Source: Kiritimatiellia bacterium (lineage in GTDB: Bacteria > Verrucomicrobiota > Kiritimatiellia > JAFGHX01). Taken from it: DNA of 64,000 nucleotides. The stretch spans positions 1-64,000 of the forward strand of contig JAFGHX010000470.1 in assembly GCA_016929905.1 (NCBI GenBank), read 5' to 3'. Position 1 is the stretch's first letter. Each line of letters starts with the position of its first letter. The notes beneath the pieces are model-generated. The model was given only the letters and a program-made list of their open reading frames with translations, was not told the DNA's origin and ran no database searches. The position numbers and the translations under genes are program-made. Positions 36,230-44,700 of this stretch are shown here, piece after piece.

Positions 36230-37330
36230 TCAACCCTCAACCATGGCGATTCGCGCATTCCCATGCGCGAATCGCCCGGCGGTGTCGAACAGGGCCACGA
36301 TATTCTCGGGCGGCGTGCCGGCCTGAATGGCGTGAGACGGGCCGAGAATGTAGCCGCCGCCGGCACCGAGCACGGCGATGCGCTCCTCGACCTCGCGCAC
36401 GACGTCGGCGACGGAACCGAACGGCAGCGTGCTCTGCACGCTGATGCCGCCTTCGAAACAGAGGCGGTCGCCGTACTGCTGCTTCAGCGCGACCGGATCC
36501 ATGCCGCGCGCGTCGAACTGCAGCGCCTGCAGCACGTCGATGCCCATGTCGATCAGGCCCGGCACAACCTCCATGACGGCGCCGTCGCTGTGGTAGATGA
36601 CCTTTGCGCCCAGTTCGTGAATCCGGGCATTGAGCCGGGCGTGATGCGGTTTGATGAACGCCTCCCACATGGCCAGCGACATAAGCAGCCCTTGCTGGCC
36701 GCCGAGATCGTCGGCCGTGAACACCAGGTCGATCTCGCCCGGCACGGCCTCGAGGATGCGCGAGAGCCGCGCCACGTAAAAGTCGGCCACCTTCTGCAGG
36801 ATCGCATGCGCCAGATCCGGCGCCAGCACAAAGTCCATCATCATCTGCTCCAGCCCGCGCATGTACCAGGACGTCTCAAAGATGTTCGCATTCGCGGCCA
36901 TCAGGCCATACTCGCCGTGGCGCTGCAGGTCCCGCACACGCGCCGGCAGCACAGAGTCGTCGAACCAGTCGGGACTCGGCCATGTGTGCGCGTTCACATC
37001 CGCGACGCTTGACGCGCTTCCCAACGGGTACACATCGATCTCGTTGTATTCGCCCGATCCGTAGCTGACCGCCTTGCGGTGCACGCCCCACATGTCGAAC
37101 CCGGGCGCGCAGGGCGGGCCGACATACGCCGGGCCAACGTTCTTGATATCGATCAGCGGCGCCAGGAACGCCTCGACGGTCGTGCCGCGTTCGGCGGCAA
37201 GGTACGCCGTCAGCGCCGCCCGCGCGGGCGCATTGATCCCGCTGCAGACCATGGCGATCGGAACGCGGTCCGTCTCCTGAAACTCGAGTGCCAGTCGGAC
37301 GCGTTCGCGGTGACTCAAGACGGAGGTCAT
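36230..37330 (-). CDS. UroD-superfamily protein lacking zinc ligands
   Basis: The 366-residue UroD-like TIM barrel has KVIYHSDGAVMEVV at about 243-256, giving His247-Ser-Asp249 where methyltransferases have HxC, and ILGPSHAIQ in place of the third Cys. This HSDG variant is widespread in Lentisphaerota-type uncharacterised UroD proteins and predicts a different metal or none. GGGAG precedes ATG 37330 by seven bases. A divergent AraC gene starts at 37524 and probably controls it; tandem repeats of 7 and 12 nt lie between. Confidence 0.9.
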   Translation of the reverse strand: MTSVLSHRERVRLALEFQETDRVPIAMVCSGINAPARAALTAYLAAERGTTVEAFLAPLIDIKNVGPAYVGPPCAPGFDMWGVHRKAVSYGSGEYNEIDVYPLGSASSVADVNAHTWPSPDWFDDSVLPARVRDLQRHGEYGLMAANANIFETSWYMRGLEQMMMDFVLAPDLAHAILQKVADFYVARLSRILEAVPGEIDLVFTADDLGGQQGLLMSLAMWEAFIKPHHARLNARIHELGAKVIYHSDGAVMEVVPGLIDMGIDVLQALQFDARGMDPVALKQQYGDRLCFEGGISVQSTLPFGSVADVVREVEERIAVLGAGGGYILGPSHAIQAGTPPENIVALFDTAGRFAHGNARIAMVEG

Positions 37331-37363
37331 GGTGTGGCTCCCAACGCGGCCCGGGGCCGCCAT

Positions 37364-37442
37364 CAGAGGTTTCAGGTTTCGGGTGTCGGGTGTCGGGCCC
37401 GCGAGTCTCGACAATGTGCTCGACAAGGTTCTCGACAAGGTT
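37364..37442. repeat. Heptameric and dodecameric tandem arrays in a divergent promoter
   Basis: Five 7-nt units (CAGAGGT, TTCAGGT, TTCGGGT, GTCGGGT, GTCGGGC; 37364-37398) are followed by three 12-nt units (CTCGACAATGTG, CTCGACAAGGTT, CTCGACAAGG; from 37407). They lie between the UroD-like and AraC genes. The 12-nt units contain TTGTCGAG on the complement, shared with the direct repeat at 62449-62472. Confidence 0.8.
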
Positions 37443-37523
37443 TGATATATAGGTAGCTCAGAGACGCCCAAGCGTAAATACACGGGTGTCTTCGATTGTT
37501 GCACATTTGTCTTGGGGTGAAGC

Positions 37524-38453
37524 ATGCCGCGCGTTGAAGAAGGAACCAGACCCACCGCGGATTGGCAGTCCGCGGAGCGGCACGCGCACCCGCTGGCATT
37601 TCGACTGCTCGATGTCGGCGCGGGCGCCCGGCGCAGCGGCCACGACACCGGCTGGCGCCGCCTGCCGACGGCCCTGTTCGAGACCCCCGAAGGCGGAAGC
37701 TGGGACTTGTGGTTGGAAGGCCGGAAGTCCCCCGTGCGCGTGAACCCCGGCGAGGTAGCGGTGGTTCCGGCGGAGGTGATGCACCGCCTGCACGTCCCCG
37801 GGCCGCGCACCTTGAAGACGCTCTTCCTCGTCGCACGATTCGAGGCCTTCACCGGGCTCGACGTCATCGGGTTGAGCCGCATCCCGCCGCGGTTGACGGG
37901 CGCGGTCGGCCAAGCGGTCGCCCGCGACATGAAGAAAATCCTCGCGCTGCGGAACGCGGCGCGCACGCGCGTGGACGCCTGTGCCCGGATGCACGCGCTC
38001 GGGTTCGCGATCCTGGCCCAAGCCCTCAGGCAAGCCGACGAACCGGAATTCGCGCCTCCGATCGGGCTGAAACAGATCGAAGCGGCCTTGGCCCACGTCC
38101 ACGAGAACCTGACCGCCCCGCTGACCCGCAGCCGGCTCGCGGCTGTGGTCGGCCTCTCCCCCGCACGGTTCCACTCCGTCTTCAAGCAGGCTACGGGGAT
38201 GGCGCCCATGCTCTACGTGCGCACCCAGCGTCTTCAGCGTGCCCGCGAACTCCTGATTCGGACCGGCCGGGCCGTCTACGAGATTGCCGAAGCCTGCGGA
38301 TTCAGCTCCACCTACTATTTCTGCCGAATCTTCCGCCAATACGTCGGGCAGACGCCGTCCCGGTTCCGCAACGCGTTCCGGCCCGCGAGTCCCTCACGCC
38401 CTTCGCCTGCCGTTTGTCCTTGCCTTCGCCGGGTGCATGCAAGAAAATCCTGA
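37524..38453 (+). CDS. AraC-family transcriptional regulator
   Basis: The 309-residue protein has an N-terminal cupin sensor with WDLWLEGRKSPVRVNPGEVA and a C-terminal AraC domain at about 190-285 (TRSRLAAVVGLSPARFHSVF; SSTYYFCRIFRQYVGQTPSRF). The tail beyond 285 is Ser/Pro/Arg-rich and may be unstructured. GGGGTG precedes ATG 37524. It is divergent from the HSDG-type UroD-like gene. purB follows after 5 bp on the same strand and may be co-transcribed by chance of position. Confidence 0.93.
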   Translation: MPRVEEGTRPTADWQSAERHAHPLAFRLLDVGAGARRSGHDTGWRRLPTALFETPEGGSWDLWLEGRKSPVRVNPGEVAVVPAEVMHRLHVPGPRTLKTLFLVARFEAFTGLDVIGLSRIPPRLTGAVGQAVARDMKKILALRNAARTRVDACARMHALGFAILAQALRQADEPEFAPPIGLKQIEAALAHVHENLTAPLTRSRLAAVVGLSPARFHSVFKQATGMAPMLYVRTQRLQRARELLIRTGRAVYEIAEACGFSSTYYFCRIFRQYVGQTPSRFRNAFRPASPSRPSPAVCPCLRRVHARKS

Positions 38454-38458
38454 GCGCC

Positions 38459-39883
38459 ATGAGCGACATACCCAACATCCTGGCCCAGCGCTACGCAACG
38501 GAGGGCATGCGGAACATCTGGTCGGCCGAGGGCAAGATCGTCCTGGAGCGCGAGTTCTGGATCGCGGTCTTGAAGGCCCAGCGCGATCTGGGGCTCGACG
38601 TGCCGGCCGCCGTGATTGCGGCCTACGAATGCGCCAAAGACAAGGTTGATCTGGACTCGATTCAGACGCGCGAGGCGGTCACGCGGCACGACGTGAAGGC
38701 GCGCATCGAGGAGTTCTGCGCCCTGGCCGGCCACGAGCAGATCCACAAGGGCATGACGAGCCGGGACCTGACCGAGAATGTGGAGCAGCTGCAGGTGCTG
38801 CGGGCGCTGCAGTACGTCCTGCCCCGGAGCGTGGCCGTGCTGCAGGCCTTTGCCGACGCGGCGCGCCGGCATCGCGACCTGGTCATCGCGGCGCGGACCC
38901 ACAACGTGGCCGCCCAGCCCACCACGCTCGGCAAGCGCCTGGCCATGTTCGGCGAAGAAATGATGCTGGCATGCCGGCGTCTGGAAACCCTCGTGGCCCG
39001 GTACCCGGTTCGCGGCCTGCGCGGCGCGGTCGGAACGCAGCTCGACCAAATGACGCTGTTCGGCGGCGACGTCGCGAAGGCGGCCGCGCTGGACGACAGG
39101 ATCGTGGAACATCTCGGGTTCAAGAACCGGCTGGAAGCCGTCGGTCAGGTCTATCCGCGCAGCCTGGACTTCGATGTGATCAGCGCGCTGTTCCAGTTGA
39201 GCTGCGGGCCGTCGAGCTTCGCGACCACCTTGCGGCTGATGGCGGGGCACGAGCTCGCGAGCGAAGGGTTCGCCAAGGGGCAGGTCGGCTCATCCGCCAT
39301 GCCGCACAAGATGAACAGCCGGAGCTGCGAGCGGATCAACGGGTTCCACACCATCCTGCGCGGGCACGTCACCATGGCGGCCGGCCTGGCCGGCGACCAG
39401 TGGAACGAAGGCGACGTCTCGTGCTCGGTCGTGCGGCGCGTGGTGTTGCCCGACAGTTTCTTCGCGCTGGACGGTGCGCTGGAAACGACGCTGACGGTGT
39501 TGAGCCAGATGGAGGCGTATCCCGAAGTGATCGCACGCGAGAACCGGCGCTACCTGCCGTTCCTCGCCACGACCACCATTCTCATGAAGGCCGTGCAGGC
39601 GGGCGCCGGGCGCGAACAGGCGCACGAGCTGATCAGGGAACACGCGATCGCCGCGGTGCGAGATCTGCGGGCAGGCAAGACGGAGGAGAACGACCTCGTC
39701 GACCGGCTGGCCCGCGAGGAGCGTATTCCGCTGACACGCGACGAAATCCAGGCCGTCGTCGAGGATGCCGCCCGCTTGACGGGCGCCGCCGCCGCCCAGG
39801 TCGACGGGTTTTGCGCCGCCGTCGACGACTGGGGCAAGCGCTACCCCCAAGCCGCCGGCATCGAGCCGGGCCGGATACTCTAG
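38459..39883 (+). CDS. purB: Adenylosuccinate lyase
   Basis: The 474-residue fumarase/aspartase-superfamily enzyme cleaves SAICAR and adenylosuccinate in purine synthesis. The signature loop GSSAMPHKMNSRSC is at 277-290. Active-site segments TRHDVKARIEEF (His77), HKGMTSRDLTENVEQ and IAARTHNVAAQPTTLGKR (His148) are intact, and the C-terminal PurB-type lobe is present. ATG 38459 lies 5 bp after the AraC stop; the frame continues upstream inside the AraC gene but that part is a shadow. It is followed by a DUF4038 gene scar. Confidence 0.95.
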   Translation: MSDIPNILAQRYATEGMRNIWSAEGKIVLEREFWIAVLKAQRDLGLDVPAAVIAAYECAKDKVDLDSIQTREAVTRHDVKARIEEFCALAGHEQIHKGMTSRDLTENVEQLQVLRALQYVLPRSVAVLQAFADAARRHRDLVIAARTHNVAAQPTTLGKRLAMFGEEMMLACRRLETLVARYPVRGLRGAVGTQLDQMTLFGGDVAKAAALDDRIVEHLGFKNRLEAVGQVYPRSLDFDVISALFQLSCGPSSFATTLRLMAGHELASEGFAKGQVGSSAMPHKMNSRSCERINGFHTILRGHVTMAAGLAGDQWNEGDVSCSVVRRVVLPDSFFALDGALETTLTVLSQMEAYPEVIARENRRYLPFLATTTILMKAVQAGAGREQAHELIREHAIAAVRDLRAGKTEENDLVDRLAREERIPLTRDEIQAVVEDAARLTGAAAAQVDGFCAAVDDWGKRYPQAAGIEPGRIL

Positions 39884-39917
39884 CCGGTCCGTCAGCCTTT
39901 GCGATGGGGAGAACAGG

Positions 39918-40091
39918 ATGCAGCGACTGAAGGCCAGCGATGACGGCCGGTTCCTCGTGCAGGAGGATGGCACCCCGTTCTTCTGGCTCGGCGACACGGC
40001 ATGGCGGCTGATTCACGTGCTGACCCGCGAGGAGCAGGACCGATACCTGGCGGACCGCGCCACGGTTCGGCGGCGGAGTCAGCTCCGGTAA
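39918..40091 (+). pseudogene. 5' fragment of a DUF4038 glycosidase gene
   Basis: The 57-residue frame starts at an ATG 9 bp after GGGGAG and reads RFLVQEDGTPFFWLGDTAWR, the N-terminal signature of DUF4038 proteins such as the complete gene at 22458-23846. After residue 50 the family match stops and the frame ends inside the argJ 3' region on the opposite strand. The rest of the gene was deleted, and the break falls within about 15 bp of the argJ stop. It may express a short useless peptide. Confidence 0.8.
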
Positions 40092-41383
40092 TCCGCGTTT
40101 TCGCTGATGTACTCGTGGGTCCGGTCGCAGCCGAGCACGGTGAACGACTCGCGGCCGCGGGCCAGGTCCACGGTCATCTCGACCGTTCGCTCATGCGCAG
40201 GCCATGTGACCGCCGGGCGAAACACGCCGTTGGCGTCCGGCGGTTTGGATGCATAGAGTTCGGCGTCTTTCAGATAGGCGCTCAGCCGGGCCTCGACTGC
40301 CGGGTCGATCCGGAACGCGCCGTTGGCGAAGACGCAGTCCGGCCCGATCGTCAGGGTGCACGCGCTCAGATCCAGATCGGGGAACTGGTTCCCGACACAC
40401 TTGCCCACGGCCATGACGAGCCGGCCGATGTTCGGATCGTTCCCGCAGATCGCACATTGCATGAGCGGCGAGTTGATCACCGACTTGCCGATCGCCTTGG
40501 CGATCGCGGCGCTCGGTGCGTGGCGCACCGCACACCGGACCACGTGTTTGACGCCTTCGCCGTTGCGCACGACGTCTTCGGCCAGCGCCGCGCACACGCG
40601 AAGCAGCGCGGCGTCGAACGCCGCCGCCTCTTCGCACGGCACGCGGCCGGAGGCGAGCAGCACGACCGTGTCGGACGTGCTCTGATCGGAATCGACGCTG
40701 ATCGCATTGAAGGACGGCTCGACGGCACGGGCCAGAGCGGCGCGCAGATGCTCGCGCGGGACGGCCAGGTCCGTGAGCAGGTAGACGAGCATGGTGGCGA
40801 GGTTCGGCTCAATCATGCCGGCGCCCTTCGCGATCCCCACGATACGGCCGGCGCCGACTTCGGCGCGCCGCACCTTCGGATACAGGTCGGTGGTCATGAT
40901 CCCTTCGGCGGCGGGCAAGACGCTGCGGGCCTGCAGCGCGGCGATGGCCTCCGGCAGAGCGCCGCACATGGGCTCGACCGGCAGCCGCCAGCCGATCACG
41001 CCCGTGGAACTCGGCAGCACGGCGTTCGCGTCGATCTTCAGCAGCCGCGCGGCTTCCGCGCACACCCGTTCGGCCGCTTCGACGCCGCCGGGCGCGCACA
41101 CGTTCGAGATCTTGTTGTTCACCACGATCGCGCCGAGCTGCGGCGCGCTGAGCCGGCGGCGCCCGACGAGCACCGGCGCGCCGGGAAACGCGTTGCGCGT
41201 GAAGACCGCGGCGAAATCCGGAGTCGGCGCATCCAGCGCGATCACCGTCAGCGTCATCCGCGCCGGCTTCGGCACCTCGGCCGGAGTGAACGCGAAGGCC
41301 GCCTTCCCCGTGCGGAACCCCGCCGGCAGTGCCGCCTGCGTGGCAAGCCACGCCCGGTGTTCCTGTTCAGTAGCGAATTCCAT
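40079..41383 (-). CDS. argJ: Bifunctional glutamate N-acetyltransferase/amino-acid acetyltransferase
   Basis: The 434-residue self-cleaving enzyme of arginine synthesis transfers acetyl from N-acetylornithine to glutamate. The oxyanion/substrate region VLPSSTGVIGWRLP and the autoproteolysis motif KGAGMIEPNLATMLVYLL are present, with cleavage expected before the Thr of ATML to give alpha and beta chains. C-terminal ICGNDPNIGRLVMAVGK and ENADYRS match the family. ATG 41383 gives the right length, but no clear ribosome binding site is seen. It stands alone, with no other arg gene in the window. Its 3' end overlaps the DUF4038 scar on the other strand. Confidence 0.95.
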   Translation of the reverse strand: MEFATEQEHRAWLATQAALPAGFRTGKAAFAFTPAEVPKPARMTLTVIALDAPTPDFAAVFTRNAFPGAPVLVGRRRLSAPQLGAIVVNNKISNVCAPGGVEAAERVCAEAARLLKIDANAVLPSSTGVIGWRLPVEPMCGALPEAIAALQARSVLPAAEGIMTTDLYPKVRRAEVGAGRIVGIAKGAGMIEPNLATMLVYLLTDLAVPREHLRAALARAVEPSFNAISVDSDQSTSDTVVLLASGRVPCEEAAAFDAALLRVCAALAEDVVRNGEGVKHVVRCAVRHAPSAAIAKAIGKSVINSPLMQCAICGNDPNIGRLVMAVGKCVGNQFPDLDLSACTLTIGPDCVFANGAFRIDPAVEARLSAYLKDAELYASKPPDANGVFRPAVTWPAHERTVEMTVDLARGRESFTVLGCDRTHEYISENADYRS

Positions 41384-41453
41384 GGCACGGGAAGGATGCC
41401 AGACGCCACCTCGAAACACAAGAGCGATGTCCCAAGTTCGCGACCTCGCGAAT

Positions 41454-41488
41454 TTGGAGTGGGCGATGGGCGATGGTTGATGGTCGTT
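41454..41488. repeat. Heptameric tandem array
   Basis: Five 7-nt units: TTGGAGT, GGGCGAT, GGGCGAT, GGTTGAT, GGTCGTT. It is the first of three heptameric arrays between argJ and the large secreted gene. Confidence 0.75.
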
Positions 41489-41534
41489 CGGCAGGCAACG
41501 GAAACGACGAAGCAGAAAATACGAGGGCCGGACC

Positions 41535-41608
41535 CAACGTTCAACATGCAACGCTCAACATTCAACGTTCAACGCTCCTGGACGTTGAACGTTGAGCGTT
41601 GAACGTTG
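41535..41608. repeat. Heptameric array with inverted arm (hairpin)
   Basis: Six 7-nt units, all beginning CAAC (CAACGTT, CAACATG, CAACGCT, CAACATT, CAACGTT, CAACGCT), are followed by CCTGGA and then the complement array (CGTTGAA, CGTTGAG, CGTTGAA, CGTTG). The two halves can pair into a long hairpin. Confidence 0.9.
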
Positions 41609-41686
41609 GCCCCAAGAACAGGGAGCCGAACCAAGCGCGGCACGGTACCGGCGCTAACCGCGCCGTCCCGTGAGCGCACCCGATGG

Positions 41687-41714
41687 TCGAGGGTTGAGGG
41701 TTGAGGGTCGAGGG
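41687..41714. repeat. Heptameric tandem array
   Basis: Four 7-nt units: TCGAGGG, TTGAGGG, TTGAGGG, TCGAGGG. It lies 39 bp past the 3' end of the large secreted gene. The rest of 41384-41752 is non-coding. Confidence 0.85.
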
Positions 41715-41752
41715 TTCACGCAGGACAGGTGCGTCAGCACAGCCCTTGCGGC

Positions 41753-44700
41753 CTACTCCAGCCAGGCTCGTACCCTGTAGCAGCCCGCGGCATGGGTCGC
41801 GGCGTGCGTCACCGTCTGGCCCTGGCCGAGCACGCGCGTCTGCGCGGCGACGTCCGTCCAGGCGGTGGCGCTCGCACTCGCCTTCTCCTGCAGCGTGTAG
41901 TAGCGGGTAAGACCCGTGTAGCCGGTGCCCGTGGCCTCCAGCGCGACGAAGGAGACGGCCGGCTCGCCCGCCACGATGCTGATGGCTGCCGCAAAGACGT
42001 TCGTGCCGTCGTTGGGATCGGTGCCGGCCACATATTCCTCGCCGTTGGGCATGCCGTCCCCGTCCAAGTCCTCCGCGGCGCCGCCGTTCGCTTCGTTCGT
42101 GCCGCCGAGCCGCACGGTTTCCCAGTCGTCGTCCATCTCATCGTCGTCCGCGTCGGCCGGCCCGGCCAGGAACCCGCCTTCCTGCGCCGCCAGGCGGACA
42201 TCGAGGATCAGGTCGCCGCTGCTCAGCGAGTTGTTGAAGACCTGCGCGGCCAGGACATTCGTGAAATTCAGCGCCGGCATCCCGGCCGTCGTGAAGGTGT
42301 TCGACCACAGCTCGGGCGGGTCCGACACATAGCCCGAAGCCAGCGTGTTGGTGTACAGGGCGTCCCCGGCCGCCCCGTCCATATTCACGCGCGCAAGCTC
42401 CTCGCCGTTGAGCCAGAGCACGAACCCGTCATCGTATTCGACCTCCACGGACAGCGCGCCGACCGCCGCCGGGTTCGCGAGCGCAAACGGTTTGCGGAGG
42501 AACAGGCAGGTGCAGTTGGTGTACATCTCCCCGAGCGCCGTGCCGAACAGCCAGCCGCCCGCGACGCGGTAGCCGAACGGCGCGGGGCCTTCCGCCCAGG
42601 CGCCGTCGTCAAACGCCGGGCGGCACCACGCCGGAACGGGCGCCGAGGCCTCGGTGGTCCCGAGCCGGTACCGCCAATGGCCTTCCCAGGCGACCTTGTC
42701 CGTTTCCACCCCGCCGCCGGCCGGCGTGGTGTCGGAGGCGGTGTTCGAGTACAGCGAATCGCCTGCGCCGTTGTGGGCCTTCGCCTTGTAGTAGAACAGC
42801 GTGGACGCCGGCAGCCCGGTGTCGCTGTGGCTCACGGTATTGCTCGCGACGGCCGCGATTTGGACCCACTCCGTCAGACCGCTCTGCCGGCGGTCGATCT
42901 TGAAGCCGTCCTCGTTGTCGCTGCTGTCGGTCCAGCTCAGATCGATGCGGTCGGCGGCCATCGCCGTCGCAGACAGCTCGGCAGGCGCTGTCGGGATGGT
43001 CTGCGGGTCGGATTCCGCCAACGTCGTGGCGTTCGTCACCGCCGTATAGGCCGATTCGCCATACGCATTGTGCGCCTTCACCCTGTAGTAGAACTTCGTG
43101 TCCGCGGGCAGACCGGTGTCCGAATGGCTCTCTGTGTCGGGGCCGGGCGCCGCGATTTGAACCCACTCCGTCGCGCCGCTCTGGCGCCGGTCGATCTGGA
43201 ACCCCGCCTCGTCGCCACTGTTGTCGGACCACGCCAGGTCTATCCGGCTCGAAGAGACCGCGGCGGCCGTCAGGCCGCTCGGCGCTGCCGGCACGGCACC
43301 GCCGACCGGTGTGGTGGCGTCCGCCACCGCGGTATAGGCAGAGTCGCCCTCCGCGTTGTACGCCTTGAGTTTGTAGTAGAACTTCGTGCTCGCCGGCAGG
43401 TCCGTGTCCGGGTACGCCTCCGTGTCCTCGCCCGGCGTCGCGATTCGGACCCATTCGGTCGCCCCGCTCTGGCGGCGGTCGACCTTGAAGCCCGTTTCGT
43501 CGGCGCTGTTGTCGGACCAGCTCAAATCGATCCGGTTCGTGGCAATCGCCGTCGCCGACAGGCCGCTTGGCGCGGTGGGCCCGACCGAATCGAAGGCGTG
43601 CAGCGAGCAGGCGCAGGCGCGCGTCTTCATGTCCTGATAGCCGGACTCCAGGCCGGCATGGTTCGCGATCGCTTGCGCCGCCGCCGGCCAGTTGCCGAGC
43701 TCGCCGGAGATCAGGACCGTGTCGGTGACCGGGCAACTCGTGCCCCGGTTCTTCAACGTGCTCGTGGTGGTCCAGTTGTGATGGACATTGATGTTGTTGA
43801 TCGACGACGTCCAGATGAACAGCCAGTATTTCCCGATACTGGAACAGACGTTGCTGTACACCTGCATGTTCGCGCTGCCCTCATCGGGGTAAATCCCGCC
43901 GCCGTTGTCGCGGTTCGGAACGCCCGCGAACCAGTTGTTGTGCCATTGCGTGCCGGGCTGCGAACTGAGTGTGTAGATGCAGCCGCCGTCGCTGAGCGCG
44001 CCGAGCACGTCGTGGATGTGGTTGTCGGCGAATTCATTGTTCTGCGCGTAGGACGCGGTCCCCCACCCCCACCCGCAACTGACCCCCGAATAGGGCATGT
44101 GTGCGATCTCGTTGTGGGAAAGGAGCAGGTCGGAGACGTAGCCGGCCATGATCCCGCAGCCGTCGTGGTACTCGCACGGGGTATGGTGGATGTAGCAGTT
44201 CTGCACCACGTTGCCCGTGTCGCGCAGCCGCGTGTCCGCGCGCGCCGGGTCTGACACCGTCCCGATCCGGACCGCGTTCCCGGAGATATCGGTGAACACG
44301 CAGCCGACGACCGTGCAGTCCTGGCACCCGGCGGACAACTCGAGGCCTTCCCGGCCCAGGTGTTTGAAGATACACCGTTCGAATCGAATGTCGTGCGCGG
44401 TCTTGAACATCACATTGCCGCCCGGAAAATCGGCGCCGTAGATCTTGTTCACCTGCTGCGCCACGTAGCCCTGGTTGCCGTTCGGCCAGAGCCACGTGGC
44501 ATGCGCAAACGTGATGCCTTTGAACTGGATGTTGCGGATCGGCGTGCCCAGAATGCCGGTTCCCGAAACAAGCCGCTCCAGAACCGGCGCGATCACCGTG
44601 ACGTCGCCCATGTCCTGCCCGCCGAGCGGCTTGTAATACACGGTGTCCTGCGCGCGATCCAGGTACCACTCGCCGGGCGCATCCAGCAACTCGTACGCGT

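Noticed and set aside
1009..37330. Haem biosynthesis genes (true hemE)
   Set aside because: The three UroD-like proteins are divergent, regulated individually by AraC genes and not accompanied by other haem genes.
41535..41608. CRISPR array or tRNA-like cluster in the repeat region beside argJ
   Set aside because: Units are 7 nt with no spacers, no cas genes are present, and no tRNA cloverleaf could be formed.
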